64,000 bases of DNA from Brevundimonas sp. M20 (lineage in GTDB: Bacteria > Pseudomonadota > Alphaproteobacteria > Caulobacterales > Caulobacteraceae): positions 1,937,001 through 2,001,000 of the forward strand of contig NZ_CP041243.1 of assembly GCF_006547065.1 (NCBI RefSeq), read 5' to 3'. Numbering within the stretch: the stretch's first letter is position 1; each line of letters opens with the position of its first letter. Positions 33,047 through 42,047 of this stretch are shown in pieces. The notes beneath the pieces are model-generated. The model saw nothing but the letters and a program-made list of their open reading frames with translations, made no database searches and was not told where the DNA came from. The translations under genes and the position numbers were made by a program.

Positions 33047-33510
33047 AGTGATTAGTGGTTAGTGGCGAGTGGATCGCAGCCGCAACGGTTCGCACTCATG
33101 GCTCAAGGCATCGCCAGCTATCGTGATCTGTCTGTCTGGCGGCAGTCGCTCGACTGGGCTGAGGCGATCTACGAAGCGACGGCTCATTGGCCTCGCGACG
33201 AACGCTTCGGGCTGATCAGTCAGGTCCGGCGCGCCGCCGTCTCGATTGCCTCGAATATCGCTGAAGGTTCAGCCAGACGGAGCACTGGAGAATTCATTCA
33301 GTTTCTGGGCATCGCCAAGGGCTCTCTGGCCGAGGCCGAAACCCAACTGCTGCTGGCGGAGAGGCTGTCCTACCTCTCCAGAGCCGACGCCCGAGCGCTT
33401 TTATTGGCGTCATCGGACATCAACCGTATGCTGGTCGCGCTCTCTACATCACTGAAGAAGCGCGCCGACGGCTGATCCAGCCATCCACTAATCACTATGC
33501 ACTAACCACT
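33047..33510. repeat. heptanucleotide inverted-repeat element D carrying a four-helix-bundle gene
   Basis: Left arm: AGTGATT, AGTGGTT, AGTGGCG, AGTGGAT (33047-33074). Right arm: ATCCACT, AATCACT, ATGCACT, AACCACT (33483-33510), the complement of the same unit in the same 7-nt register. The four-helix-bundle gene (33098-33475) sits exactly between them. Same design as elements A, B, C and E but with a different heptamer sequence. Confidence 0.85.
33098..33475 (+). CDS. four-helix-bundle protein (S23 / 23S rRNA-intervening-sequence type)
   Basis: A 125-aa protein of the S23/IVP family. It opens MAQGIASYRDLSVWRQSLD, then AEAIYEATAHWPRDERFGLI, and has the hallmark QVRRAAVSIASNIAEGSAR and IAKGSLAEAETQLLLAERL. 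This predicts four antiparallel helices, likely pentameric as in family structures. Members occur in rRNA intervening sequences, near diversity-generating retroelements (Avd) and as solitary genes of unknown role. Here there is no reverse transcriptase or rRNA nearby. The gene is framed tightly by heptanucleotide arms, suggesting that gene and repeats moved as one unit. The ATG at 33098 matches the usual start. Confidence 0.88.
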   Translation: MAQGIASYRDLSVWRQSLDWAEAIYEATAHWPRDERFGLISQVRRAAVSIASNIAEGSARRSTGEFIQFLGIAKGSLAEAETQLLLAERLSYLSRADARALLLASSDINRMLVALSTSLKKRADG

Positions 33511-33544
33511 GGTGATCCCGGTGATCAGTCGTAGCGAGCACAGA

Positions 33545-33850
33545 TCAAGCCGCCAGCCGCACCACGCCAGCGTCGATATACCGGCGGGCCGCCTTCTGGG
33601 CTTCCGAGATTTCCTCCCGCTCCATCTCCTGGCTCATCTCGCGGCGATAGACGCGCGCTTCGATGCTGCCCTTCATGGCGGCGAGGTTGAAGATCATGTG
33701 GGCCGACACGCGGTCCATCGGGCAACCGTTCTGGCCCGTGGAGTACATCATGCCCAGACGGAACAGGTCGTCCCCGCTCATGTCCGCGGTCGGCAGCGGC
33801 AGCGCCGCATCCTCGACCATCATTTCTGGCGCCGTTTCTTGCGCGATCAT
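33545..33850 (-). CDS. small Sel1-like repeat protein
   Basis: A 101-aa protein starting MIAQETAPEMM. One clear Sel1-like repeat, LFRLGMMYSTGQNG and then DRVSAHMIFNLAAMKGS, predicts a helix-turn-helix pair for protein binding. A charged helix follows (REMSQEMEREEISEAQKA). No signal peptide is present, so it should be cytosolic. Similar short proteins occur in Caulobacterales but their role is unknown to me. The stop lies about 35 bases beyond the right arm of element D. Confidence 0.7.
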   Translation of the reverse strand: MIAQETAPEMMVEDAALPLPTADMSGDDLFRLGMMYSTGQNGCPMDRVSAHMIFNLAAMKGSIEARVYRREMSQEMEREEISEAQKAARRYIDAGVVRLAA

Positions 33851-33993
33851 CACCGTGTCTCCGGTTCTGAGGCCGTTCTGGCCCCGTCCTGTGACCCGAG
33901 TGAAATACCCGCGGTTTGAACACAGAGTTAACAGCAAGGGGGTCCGAAGGGCTTTTAAGCGAAATCGGACCTACTTTCTGCGCCGCGTAAAGA

Positions 33994-34028
33994 CCTCTGA
34001 AATCTCTCGATAATCCCTGATTCAGAGG
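33994..34028 (-). terminator. inverted repeat downstream of the GST gene
   Basis: CCTCTGAA and TTCAGAGG are separated by 19 bases, about 35 bases after the GST stop codon. On the minus strand the stem is followed by TCTTTAC. The loop is long, so this is a weak terminator candidate. The rest of 33851-34063 shows no other gene. Confidence 0.35.
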
Positions 34029-34063
34029 CCCTAACGAGTCGTCACCGGAACCCTTACACAGGG

Positions 34064-34786
34064 TTACCGCGCGCGCTGGCCGAACAGGAGCTTGCGGGCC
34101 GCCTCCGCATCCTTGCCGGACGCCGCGAGGTTCTTGCGCAGCTCATCGCCCAGCGCCCTGCCCCGCTGCACCGCCGGTCGTTCGCCCACCCGAGCCAGCC
34201 AGGCCTTCAGGTTCGGAAACTCGTCGATGTTCTGCCCCTGCAGTTCCGGCAGGATCCAGGGCCAGGCGGCCATGTCAGCGATGGAGTATTCTCCGGCCAG
34301 ATAGTCCCGGTCCGCCAGCCGTCGGTCCAGCACGCCATACAGACGGTGTGTCTCGTCGGTATAACGGCGAACACCGTAGGCGATCTGGCGTTGGTCGCGG
34401 ATCAGGGCCGGCGCATACTGTCGGAAGTGATGGGTCTGCCCCGCCATCGGCCCAAGGCCGCCCACCTGCCAGAACAGCCATTGGTCCACCTCGGCCTTGC
34501 CGCGCAGATCATGCGGATAGAATTTGCCCGACTTCGCGCCGAGGTATTGCAGGATCGCTCCGGACTCGAAGATCGACAGCGGCAGGCCATCCGGCCCGTC
34601 AGGATCGACAATGGCCGGCATCCGTCCGTTCGGACTGATCCGCTGGAAAGCCGGCTCGAACTGTTCGCCCGCGCCGATGTTCACCGGCTTCAATTCATAG
34701 GGCAGCCCCATCTCCTCCAGCGCGATGGACACCTTCCAGCCATTCGGCGTGGGCCAGTACCAGAGTTCGATCGGGCGGACGGTCAT
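34064..34786 (-). CDS. glutathione S-transferase family protein, YfcG/YghU-like
   Basis: A 240-aa protein. The N-terminal thioredoxin fold (about residues 1-85) has ELWYWPTPNGWKVSIALEE and NGRMPAIVDPDGP, then SIFESGAILQYLG with the glutathione-binding Glu-Ser. The C-terminal helical domain begins QWLFWQVGGLGPMAGQTHHF, a signature of the Nu-class YfcG/YghU branch, which acts as a disulfide-bond reductase with two glutathiones. The active-site Thr/Asn pair is represented by TPNG. The start MTVRPIELWYW at 34786 is chosen; longer readings have no support. Confidence 0.88.
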   Translation of the reverse strand: MTVRPIELWYWPTPNGWKVSIALEEMGLPYELKPVNIGAGEQFEPAFQRISPNGRMPAIVDPDGPDGLPLSIFESGAILQYLGAKSGKFYPHDLRGKAEVDQWLFWQVGGLGPMAGQTHHFRQYAPALIRDQRQIAYGVRRYTDETHRLYGVLDRRLADRDYLAGEYSIADMAAWPWILPELQGQNIDEFPNLKAWLARVGERPAVQRGRALGDELRKNLAASGKDAEAARKLLFGQRAR

Positions 34787-34859
34787 GACGGCTCCTGTGT
34801 CGGTTACGGTCGAGGTGGGCGCCCGGCCTCGCGCGCGCAACGTTGAACCTGACAGGAAT

Positions 34860-34876
34860 GTTCAGAAGCAGTTCAT
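34860..34876 (+). promoter_or_regulatory. direct repeat GTTCAG-N5-GTTCAT upstream of the first RcnB gene
   Basis: Two hexamers in an 11-bp period, the spacing usual for OmpR/PhoB-family sites, lie 63 bases before the start at 34940. The same motif occurs before the second RcnB gene at 35655-35671, also about 61 bases from its start. Confidence 0.55.
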
Positions 34877-34939
34877 GCAGGAAGAACGACCTTCCCTTCA
34901 ACGGACCGGCTCACTGCGGGTCCCGCATGGAGACCGAAG

Positions 34940-35551
34940 ATGAACCGTTTCACCAAGGCCGCGATTGTCGGGCTGGCGCTGGCGACCACCGCCGCTCCGC
35001 TCGCCGCCCAGGCCCAGAACCGCGGCGACCGCCAGGAACGCCGTGACGATCGTCGCGACTATCGCCAGGATCGTCGGGACGACCGTCAGGACTATCGCCG
35101 CGAACGACGCGATGATCGCCGCGACTGGCGTCAGGGCGATTACGACAACCGGCAGGATTATCGTCAGGACCGCCGGGACGACCGGCGCGATTATCGCGCC
35201 GAGCGCCGGGATGATCGTCGCGACTACCGCAGTGACCGGCGTTGGGAGCGCGGCAGCCGCGACTGGTGGCGTGGCCGCAGCGATTTCCGCGACTATCGTG
35301 GCGCCCGCAACGGCTATTGGTACGCGCCCAACTACGGCTACTACCGCGTCGAGCCGCGCTACTACGGCTATCGCTGGCAGCGCGGCGGCTACCTGCCGTC
35401 GGCCTATCGCGGCTACTATGTGCGTGACCCGTATGTGTACAACCTGCGTCCGGCCCCGCGCGGCTATCGCTACGTCCATGCCGGCAATGACATCGTGCTG
35501 ATCGCCATCGCCTCCGGCCTGATCGCCAGCGTGCTGTACGACGTCTTCTAG
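34940..35551 (+). CDS. RcnB family protein with Arg/Asp-rich repeats
   Basis: A 203-aa exported protein. The signal peptide ends AAPLAAQAQ (residues about 1-27). Residues about 28-105 are repeats of [11 protein letters not shown] type, highly charged and probably disordered. The C-terminal domain (about 120-203) has [21 protein letters not shown] and ends [14 protein letters not shown], the RcnB-like pattern. RcnB of E. coli is a periplasmic factor in Ni/Co homeostasis, but most alphaproteobacterial members have unknown function and abundant copies. It is followed by a strong terminator and then by a second member, so the pair is likely a tandem duplication. Confidence 0.82.
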   Translation: MNRFTKAAIVGLALATTAAPLAAQAQNRGDRQERRDDRRDYRQDRRDDRQDYRRERRDDRRDWRQGDYDNRQDYRQDRRDDRRDYRAERRDDRRDYRSDRRWERGSRDWWRGRSDFRDYRGARNGYWYAPNYGYYRVEPRYYGYRWQRGGYLPSAYRGYYVRDPYVYNLRPAPRGYRYVHAGNDIVLIAIASGLIASVLYDVF

Positions 35552-35576
35552 ACCCGGAACGCACATCGCCTGAACC

Positions 35577-35608
35577 ACGCCCCGTGGATTCGTCCGCGGG
35601 GCGTTTTT
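35577..35608 (+). terminator. rho-independent terminator after the first RcnB gene
   Basis: ACGCCCC and GGGGCGT form a stem around GTGGATTCGTCCGC (in which GTGGA/TCCGC can also pair) and are followed directly by TTTTT. Confidence 0.85.
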
Positions 35609-35654
35609 CGTGGGCGCTTTCCATTGACCGAAGCTTAATGTGACGACGTCGTTC

Positions 35655-35671
35655 GTTCAGTCACCGTTCAG
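35655..35671 (+). promoter_or_regulatory. direct repeat GTTCAG-N5-GTTCAG upstream of the second RcnB gene
   Basis: A perfect 11-bp-period direct repeat, 61 bases before the start at 35733. It matches the site at 34860-34876, so both genes probably answer to the same regulator. Confidence 0.55.
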
Positions 35672-35732
35672 CATGAGGGCGCGACCGTGGGATCAAGCCG
35701 CCTGACAGGGGCGTGCGGAGAAACGAACGAGA

Positions 35733-36773
35733 ATGAAACGCTCACTTATGGTCGCCGTGACCATCTCGGCCCTGATGGCGCCTTTGGTCGCCCCGGTCGC
35801 CGCCGCGGCCCAGGACACCCCGTTCCGTCGTGGTGGTGATCGCCAATCCGGCGACCACCAACGGACCGCCCCCCAGACCGACTCCGCGCCCGAGCCGCGC
35901 CGCGAACGCCCGGCTCCGCAACCGCGCGAAGACCGCCCGGAACGTCCCGACCGCCCCCGGCAACCGCGTCCGGATCGGCCGCAGCAACCTGACCGGCCGC
36001 AACAACCGCGGCCTGACCGTCCGGATCGGCCTGATCGTCCGCAACAGCCCCGTCCGGATCGGCCGGACCGCCCCGACCGGCCGCAACAACCGCGTCCGGA
36101 TCGCCCCCAACAACCGGATCGTCCCGGCCGTCCAGACCGCCCGCAACAGCCGGGACGTCCTGATACGCCGAACCGCCCGGATCGCCCCGACCGGCCGGAC
36201 CGTGACCGGCCCGGCCAACCGAACCGTCCTGACCGCCCCAACGGCGGATGGGATCGGGATCGTCCCAACGGCGGCCAGAATGGCGGATGGGACCGCGACC
36301 GGGATCGGGATCGTCCCAACAACGGCGGTGGCCGTGACCGGGATCGTGACCGGGATCGTGACCGCCCGAATGGCGGCTGGGATCGGGGTCGTGACCGGGA
36401 TCGCACCCGTGACGACTTCCGCCGCCGATTCAACGGCGACCAGTGGCGCCGTGACTGGAACCGCAACCACGGGCGGGACTGGTGGCGGAGCGACCGTCGC
36501 TGGCGCGACTATCGCGGCGTCCGGATCGGCTTCTATTTCGCGCCGGGCCACGGCTACTACAGCGTGCCCCGCTCGTACTGGAACCAGCGCTGGTATGTCG
36601 GCGACTACCTGCCTTCAATCTTCTGGCGCTATCAGTTGAACGACTGGCGCACCTACGGCCTGGGCTATCCGCCCGAAGGCACGCGCTGGGTGCTGGTCGA
36701 CAACCACATCTACCTGATTGACGAGTACGACGGGTACATCATCGACGTCATCTACGACGCCTGGCGCTGGTAA
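35733..36773 (+). CDS. RcnB family protein with long Pro/Arg/Asp/Gln repeat region
   Basis: A 346-aa exported protein. Signal peptide about residues 1-27 (APVAAAAQ). Residues about 45-225 are imperfect repeats of PDRPQQPRPDRPDR type, then of DRDRDRPNGGWDRD type; the DNA repeats too, so length may vary between strains. The C-terminal domain (about 245-346) has DWWRSDRRWRDYRG, YFAPGHGYYSVPRSYW and VGDYLPSIFWRY, like other RcnB proteins, and ends in WRW. The repeats predict an extended, charged periplasmic segment that could bind wall or metal. It is homologous to the gene before it, with a much longer repeat section. Confidence 0.82.
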   Translation: MKRSLMVAVTISALMAPLVAPVAAAAQDTPFRRGGDRQSGDHQRTAPQTDSAPEPRRERPAPQPREDRPERPDRPRQPRPDRPQQPDRPQQPRPDRPDRPDRPQQPRPDRPDRPDRPQQPRPDRPQQPDRPGRPDRPQQPGRPDTPNRPDRPDRPDRDRPGQPNRPDRPNGGWDRDRPNGGQNGGWDRDRDRDRPNNGGGRDRDRDRDRDRPNGGWDRGRDRDRTRDDFRRRFNGDQWRRDWNRNHGRDWWRSDRRWRDYRGVRIGFYFAPGHGYYSVPRSYWNQRWYVGDYLPSIFWRYQLNDWRTYGLGYPPEGTRWVLVDNHIYLIDEYDGYIIDVIYDAWRW

Positions 36774-36790
36774 GCGTCCGGGCATAGCGG

Positions 36791-36816
36791 CGCCGGCGGC
36801 TCCAGGGCCGCCGGCG
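36791..36816 (+). terminator. GC-rich hairpin after the second RcnB gene
   Basis: CGCCGGCGGC and GCCGCCGGCG form a perfect 10-bp stem with loop TCCAGG, 17 bases after the stop codon. Only TTCG follows, so a weak T-tract. Confidence 0.6.
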
Positions 36817-36829
36817 TTCGCGCGTGGAC

Positions 36830-36925
36830 GGTGATTGGTGATTGTTGCCACCGCTTCACTGACCGCGGAAGGGTGGTGCGGACCGCGCCACCCCATACCG
36901 CCGGCCAATCACCAACCACCAATCA
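36830..36925. repeat. heptanucleotide inverted-repeat element E
   Basis: Left arm: GGTGATT, GGTGATT, GTTGCCA (36830-36850). Right arm: CCAATCA, CCAACCA, CCAATCA (36905-36925). About 54 bases lie between, and include a GGTGG...CCACC-type hairpin. It sits in the intergenic space before ppk1, and its 7-nt register is the same as in elements A to D. Confidence 0.75.
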
Positions 36926-36996
36926 CTCCCCCAGCCCGGACAAACTGTCACGCGCCGACGGTTGCAGCGAACCCCGCGCCGCGTCAGAACCGGTGC

Positions 36997-39222
36997 ATGA
37001 GCGACACGGCGATCAGCGACACCACCACCGGCGAGGAGGTTCCGTCCTCGCGCGCACCGCAGCTTCGTCTTTCGGAAGAGCTGATGGCGTCGCCGTCGCG
37101 GTTCTTCAATCGCGAGACCTCGTGGCTGGCCTTTAACGGCCGCGTGCTTGAGGAAGCCGCCAATCCGGGCCACCCGCTGCTGGAACGCCTGCGCTTCCTG
37201 TCCATCTCGGCCAACAATCTGGATGAGTTCTTCATGACCCGCGTGGCGGGCCTGAAAGGACAGGTGCGCGAACGCGTCCGCGTCGTCTCGCCGGACGGTC
37301 TGACGCCCGCCGAGGCGCTGGAGCAGGTCAATATCGCCGCCGGCGTCCTGATGACGGAGCAACAGAGCCGCTGGCGCGAACTGCGCAAGGAACTCGCCGC
37401 CGCCGGGATCGAGGTCGTCGACGCCGCGAAGATCACCAAGACCGAGCGGGAGCGGCTGGAGCCGGAGTTCCTGAACCAGTTGTTCGCCGTGCTCACGCCG
37501 ATGGCGATCGATCCGGCGCACCCCTTCCCCTTCCTGCCCAACCTGGGCTTCTCGCTCGCGCTGAAGCTGAAGCGCCGCTCGGACCGCCGCACCCTCTATG
37601 CCCTGGTGCCGGTCCCGACCCAGGTGAAGCGCTTCTGGCCCCTGGCCACCGACGGCCGCTCCACGCCCGGCCGCCAACGCTTCGTGACGCTGGAGAGCCT
37701 GCTGATGCTCTTCATCGACCATCTCTTCCCCGGCTGCGACGTGCTGGAGCGCGGCGTCTTCCGCCTGATCCGCGACAGCGACATCGAAATCGAGGAAGAG
37801 GCCGAGGATCTGGTCATGGAGTTCGAGGAGGCGCTTAAACAGCGTCGTCTCGGCTCGGTCGTGCGCATCAAGATCGAGGCGTCCATGCCGGACGACCTGC
37901 GCACCTTCATCACGGACGAACTGAACGCCGCGCCGCAGGACACGGTTCTGATCGACGGCATGCTGGGTCTGGCCCAGGTGTCCGAACTGATCCCCGGCGG
38001 CCATCCGGAGCTGAAGTTCAAGGGTTATGAGCCCCGCTACCCCGAGCGGGTCCGCGACAACGGCGGCGACATCTTCGCCGCCGTCCGCGAGAAGGACATG
38101 CTGATCCACCACCCGTTCGAGAGTTTCGACGTGGTGGTCCAGTTCCTGCGTCAGGCCGCCCGCGACCCGAACGTGCTGGCGATCAAGCAGACCCTGTACC
38201 GGACGTCCAAGGACAGCCCCATCGTCGCCGCCCTGATCGAGGCGGCCGAAAACGGCAAGAACGTCACCGCCCTGGTCGAGATCAAGGCGCGCTTCGATGA
38301 AGAGGCGAACCTGAAATGGGCCCGCACCATGGAGCGCGCCGGAGTCCACGTCGTCTTCGGCTTCGTGGAGTGGAAGACCCACGCAAAGCTCAGCGTCGTC
38401 GTCAGGCGCGAAGGCGACGGCCTGAAGACCTACTGCCACTTCGGCACCGGCAACTATCACCCGGTGACCGCCAAGGTTTACACCGACCTCAGCCTCTTCA
38501 GCAGCGACCCCGTCATGGCGCGCGACGCCTCGCGGGTCTTCAACTACATCACCGGCTACGCCCAGCCGGACGAGCTGGAGGCGCTTGTCGTCTCGCCGCT
38601 CAACATGAAGAAGACGCTGATCGACCTGATCTCGAAGGAGATGTCGGCGGCCGCCATGGGCAAGCCGGCGGCCATCTGGGCCAAGATGAACGCCCTCGTC
38701 GATCCTGAGATCATCGACGCCCTGTACCGCGCCAGCCAGTGGGGCGTGCGCATCGAGCTGGTCATCCGCGGCATCTGCTGCCTGCGCCCCGGCGTCGAGG
38801 GTCTCAGCGAGAACATCCGGGTCAAGTCCATCGTCGGGCGCTTCCTGGAGCACAGCCGCATCGTGGCCTTCGCCAACGGCCGCGATCTGCCCAATGACAA
38901 GGCGAAGCTGTTCATCTCCTCCGCCGACTGGATGCCGCGCAATCTGGATCGCCGGGTCGAGCTGATGACCCCGGTCCGCAACGCCACCGTCCATGATCAG
39001 GTGCTGGACCAGATCATGGTCGCCAACCTGAAAGATGACGCCCAGAGCTGGACCCTGACGCCGGACGGCACATATGTGCGCGTGACGCCGGTCGATCCCG
39101 AACGGCCCTTCTCGGCGCACAAGTATTTCATGACCAACCCCAGCCTCTCGGGCCGTGGCCGCAAGGTGAAGACCCTGCCCGCGCACCTCAGCTACGACCG
39201 CCCCGAGCGGAAGAAGCGTTGA
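36997..39222 (+). CDS. ppk: polyphosphate kinase 1
   Basis: A 741-aa enzyme that builds polyphosphate from ATP. The start [12 protein letters not shown] at 36997 is chosen, since longer readings pass through repeat element E. The N-terminal domain has [19 protein letters not shown] and [19 protein letters not shown]. The catalytic part contains [19 protein letters not shown] with the autophosphorylated His, and [16 protein letters not shown] as second phospholipase-D-like motif. Length and motif order are normal. The stop overlaps the ppx start (TGATG), so synthesis and breakdown of polyphosphate are co-expressed. Confidence 0.95.
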   Translation: MSDTAISDTTTGEEVPSSRAPQLRLSEELMASPSRFFNRETSWLAFNGRVLEEAANPGHPLLERLRFLSISANNLDEFFMTRVAGLKGQVRERVRVVSPDGLTPAEALEQVNIAAGVLMTEQQSRWRELRKELAAAGIEVVDAAKITKTERERLEPEFLNQLFAVLTPMAIDPAHPFPFLPNLGFSLALKLKRRSDRRTLYALVPVPTQVKRFWPLATDGRSTPGRQRFVTLESLLMLFIDHLFPGCDVLERGVFRLIRDSDIEIEEEAEDLVMEFEEALKQRRLGSVVRIKIEASMPDDLRTFITDELNAAPQDTVLIDGMLGLAQVSELIPGGHPELKFKGYEPRYPERVRDNGGDIFAAVREKDMLIHHPFESFDVVVQFLRQAARDPNVLAIKQTLYRTSKDSPIVAALIEAAENGKNVTALVEIKARFDEEANLKWARTMERAGVHVVFGFVEWKTHAKLSVVVRREGDGLKTYCHFGTGNYHPVTAKVYTDLSLFSSDPVMARDASRVFNYITGYAQPDELEALVVSPLNMKKTLIDLISKEMSAAAMGKPAAIWAKMNALVDPEIIDALYRASQWGVRIELVIRGICCLRPGVEGLSENIRVKSIVGRFLEHSRIVAFANGRDLPNDKAKLFISSADWMPRNLDRRVELMTPVRNATVHDQVLDQIMVANLKDDAQSWTLTPDGTYVRVTPVDPERPFSAHKYFMTNPSLSGRGRKVKTLPAHLSYDRPERKKR

Positions 39223-40730
39223 TGCCCGAGGCCCTGTTTTCGGCCATCGGCGAACCCCGTGACGTCGCCGCCATCGACATCGGCTCCAACTCGGTGCGTC
39301 TGGTCCTCTACCGGCTCGAAGGCCGGGCGATCTGGACGGTGTTCAACGAAAAGGTGCTGGCCGGTCTCGGTCGCGACCTGTCCGCCACCGGCAAGCTGTC
39401 AGTCGAGGGCGCGGCGCAGGCCCTGATCGCCCTCAAACGCTTCGCCGCCGTCATCGACGGGGTAAAGCCCGCCCACACCTTCGTCGCCGCCACCGCCGCC
39501 GTGCGCGAGTCCTCGGACGGTCAGGCCTTCTGCGACACCGTCGCGGCCGAGACCGGGCTCAGGATCCGCATCCTCTCCGGCGAGGAAGAGGCCCGCTACG
39601 CCGCCCTCGGCGTTCTGGCCGGCATTCCCGACGCGGACGGCGTGGCCGCCGATCTCGGCGGCTCCAGCCTCGAACTGATCCGCCTGGGCGCGGGGCGGGT
39701 GGAGCGCGGGATCACCCTGCCGTTGGGCCCCTTCGCCCTGACCGATCCGCGCGGCTTCGATCCGGACCGTCACCGCGCCGCCATCGCGAAGCGGCTCAAA
39801 CCCGCCGCCGACTTCAGCGCCGACACCCTCTACGCCGTCGGCGGGGCATGGCGGACGCTGGCGCAGGTGCACATGGACGTCAGCGGCTACCCGCTGCATG
39901 TCGTCCACCAGTACCGCCTCACCGCCGACGAGGCCCGCGAGACCGCCCGCCTGATCGCCCGCCAGTCGAAGGCCTCGCTGGAGAAGTGGCCGGGCCTGTC
40001 GAAGAAGCGGGCCGAGACCCTGCCCCACGCCGCCCTCGTGCTGGAGGGACTGATCGACCGGCTGGGCCTGAAGTCCATCGTCCTGTCGGCCTGGGGCGTG
40101 CGCGAGGGCCTGTTGTACGAGGCGCTGGACGCCCAGATCGCCACGGATGATCCGTTGCTGGCCGGCTCCACGGCCCTCGGCGCCCGTCAGGGCATCTCCC
40201 CCACCCTGCCCGGCGCCCTGCGCGGCTGGATCGCGCCCCTGCTGGAATCGGTGAAACCCGCCTTCAGCCCCGAGCGGGACGCCGTGCTCGCCGACGCCGC
40301 CTGCCGTCTGGCCGATCTCGGCGCGCGCCTGCATCCGGACCACCGGGTCGAACTGGCCTTCGATCAGGTCCTGCGCGCGCCCGTCCCGGGCCAGACCCAT
40401 GCCGAGCGCGCCTGGCTGGCCTGTGCGGTCAACGCCCGCTACGGCGGTCCGTCCGCGACGCCGGAGCCCGTCACCGTCGCCCGCCTCCTGACCGAGGAAC
40501 AGCGTCAGAGCGCCCGCGCCGTCGGCCTGGCCATACGCCTCGCCTGCGACATGTCCGGCCGTTCGCCCCAACTGCTGGTCAACGCCCGCGCCACGGTTCA
40601 GGACGGCGCCCTGCTGCTCACCGCATCAGAGGGCTATGCCGACGTCCTGTTGGGCGAACAGACCCGTCGCCGGGGCAAGGCGCTGGCCGAGGTCATGGGC
40701 CTGAAGCTGCAGATCGAGGGGCGGGACTGA
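39222..40730 (+). CDS. ppx: exopolyphosphatase / pppGpp phosphohydrolase (Ppx/GppA)
   Basis: A 502-aa ASKHA-fold phosphatase that removes phosphate from polyphosphate ends. Phosphate-1 motif AAIDIGSNSVRLVLYR, catalytic region LSGEEEARYAALG and phosphate-2 motif AADLGGSSLELIRLG are intact. The C-terminal helical domain (about 310-502) is present. It is directly coupled to ppk1, as in many proteobacteria. Family members may also hydrolyse pppGpp; which activity dominates here is unknown. Confidence 0.92.
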   Translation: MPEALFSAIGEPRDVAAIDIGSNSVRLVLYRLEGRAIWTVFNEKVLAGLGRDLSATGKLSVEGAAQALIALKRFAAVIDGVKPAHTFVAATAAVRESSDGQAFCDTVAAETGLRIRILSGEEEARYAALGVLAGIPDADGVAADLGGSSLELIRLGAGRVERGITLPLGPFALTDPRGFDPDRHRAAIAKRLKPAADFSADTLYAVGGAWRTLAQVHMDVSGYPLHVVHQYRLTADEARETARLIARQSKASLEKWPGLSKKRAETLPHAALVLEGLIDRLGLKSIVLSAWGVREGLLYEALDAQIATDDPLLAGSTALGARQGISPTLPGALRGWIAPLLESVKPAFSPERDAVLADAACRLADLGARLHPDHRVELAFDQVLRAPVPGQTHAERAWLACAVNARYGGPSATPEPVTVARLLTEEQRQSARAVGLAIRLACDMSGRSPQLLVNARATVQDGALLLTASEGYADVLLGEQTRRRGKALAEVMGLKLQIEGRD

Positions 40731-40737
40731 ACCCGCC

Positions 40738-41298
40738 TCAGTCACCCATCCACCAACGCAGCCGCACCGCCTGCGCGGGGGCGTCGCCGACCTTCAGCGA
40801 TCCGGTCAGCACCGCCCCTTCGTCGCCGAGGTTGCGCCGCGCCGTGGCCAACGCGCCCTGATCCAGACGGCCACTGAACATCACCCGCCCCAGTTCCGGC
40901 GAGCGTCCCTCGAACTGAACCTCGCCGTCATTGACCGTATAGCGGGTGGGCAGGACCCGGGCGGTGACGCTGCGCGCCTCACCCAGCTCCGTCTGCGTCA
41001 TCGGACTCGTCACATCATCGAACTGCAGCATGACCGGGGCGAAGGTCGCGCTGCGCTGTCCGGACTCCCAGCTTTCGAACTCCGCGGTCTGGCCGACGAA
41101 CACATGGCTGAAGGACCACCTGCCCGTCCGCGCCGGGTCCATCGGCAGATAATAGCCCGAGACATCGCCGGAGAGGGTGTGGGTGAAGACCGGCGCGGCG
41201 GGCGTGCGCATCCGCGAGTCGCCGCCGTTGTCGCACGACATGAGCATCGCTCCGGTCGCGACGAGGGCGAGGCTGACGATGCGGCGCATGGAAACCAT
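40738..41298 (-). CDS. lipoprotein of unknown function
   Basis: A 186-aa protein (183 if started at the second ATG, 41289). Signal peptide with lipobox LMSC gives a lipidated Cys22. The mature part is beta-rich: HTLSGDVSGYYLPMDPARTG, WSFSHVFVGQTAEFESWE, VMFSGRLDQGALATARRN and a final RLRWWMGD. I see no catalytic motif and do not recognise the family. It converges on ppx with only seven bases between the stops, so the two transcripts overlap or end within each other. Confidence 0.7.
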   Translation of the reverse strand: MVSMRRIVSLALVATGAMLMSCDNGGDSRMRTPAAPVFTHTLSGDVSGYYLPMDPARTGRWSFSHVFVGQTAEFESWESGQRSATFAPVMLQFDDVTSPMTQTELGEARSVTARVLPTRYTVNDGEVQFEGRSPELGRVMFSGRLDQGALATARRNLGDEGAVLTGSLKVGDAPAQAVRLRWWMGD

Positions 41299-41332
41299 CC
41301 GGAGGACTGGAAGTCCTGCCGGTATGCCACCG

Positions 41333-41965
41333 TCAGGGCAGATGCGCGACCACCTTCAGCCAGTGATCAGCCTGACCCATGTCGATCAGTTCGAAGAAGG
41401 GAATGGCCAGCAGGAACACCATGCCGTCGCGCAGGGTCAGCAGGAACAGCGACGGCCGGATCGTCAGTTCCTCGCTGTCGCGCCACAGCCTGAAATCGGG
41501 CAGGAACCGGGGCGTCCGGGCCATGTAGGCGGCGTAGCGCTCACCGAACTCCCGCCCCAGGAAGGCTTCCTCCCGCGCCACGGTCAGACGGAAGATCAGC
41601 AACGCCGCCAGAACGAAACCGATCGCGATGGCCGCGCTGCCGCTCTGGGCTCCCACGCCGAAGGCGCCGAAGAAGCTGAACACATAGAGGGGATTGCGCG
41701 TGAGCGAATAGGGACCGGTATCCACCACGTCGGCCTTCTTTCGCCCGCCGATGTAGAGGGTGCACCAGGCGCGGCCGACGATGGAGAACACGATCGCCGC
41801 CAGCCCTACGGCTTCGACAGTCTCGTGCCAGCGCCCGTCCACCCCGCCGATCGATTGTGTGACGAGAGAAGCCCCGATCAGGGCCAGAAGGGCGAGCAGA
41901 ACCGCGACCTTGCGGATTTTCTGAACAGCGCCGAGGTCGAGCGTGGTCGGGGCGGCAGTCGTCAT
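41333..41965 (-). CDS. isoprenylcysteine carboxyl methyltransferase-like membrane protein
   Basis: A 210-aa membrane protein with about four or five hydrophobic segments. The SAM-binding motif of the ICMT/PEMT superfamily is visible as VVDTGPYSLTRNPLYVFSFF (Gly-Pro-Tyr...Arg-Asn-Pro), and the second as FLGREFGERYAAYMARTPRF. Such proteins methylate lipids, prenyl groups or other small targets, and the bacterial substrates are mostly unknown. The start MTTAAPTT at 41965 fits the family. The gene lies between two envelope genes on the same strand. Confidence 0.85.
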   Translation of the reverse strand: MTTAAPTTLDLGAVQKIRKVAVLLALLALIGASLVTQSIGGVDGRWHETVEAVGLAAIVFSIVGRAWCTLYIGGRKKADVVDTGPYSLTRNPLYVFSFFGAFGVGAQSGSAAIAIGFVLAALLIFRLTVAREEAFLGREFGERYAAYMARTPRFLPDFRLWRDSEELTIRPSLFLLTLRDGMVFLLAIPFFELIDMGQADHWLKVVAHLP

Positions 41966-42047
41966 CGAATTTCTCCGTTGCGCGACGAAACGACCGCGCA
42001 ACGGCGAATTCAAGGCCTATCTTTGCGACCGAAACGCGGTCGCGAAA

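Noticed and set aside
33098..33475. Four-helix-bundle gene as Avd of a diversity-generating retroelement
   Set aside because: There is no reverse transcriptase, template repeat or variable protein nearby.
36856..39186. Long minus-strand open frame opposite ppk1
   Set aside because: Its translation is rich in His/Gly/Gln/Val without motifs, and the opposite strand encodes a complete Ppk1.
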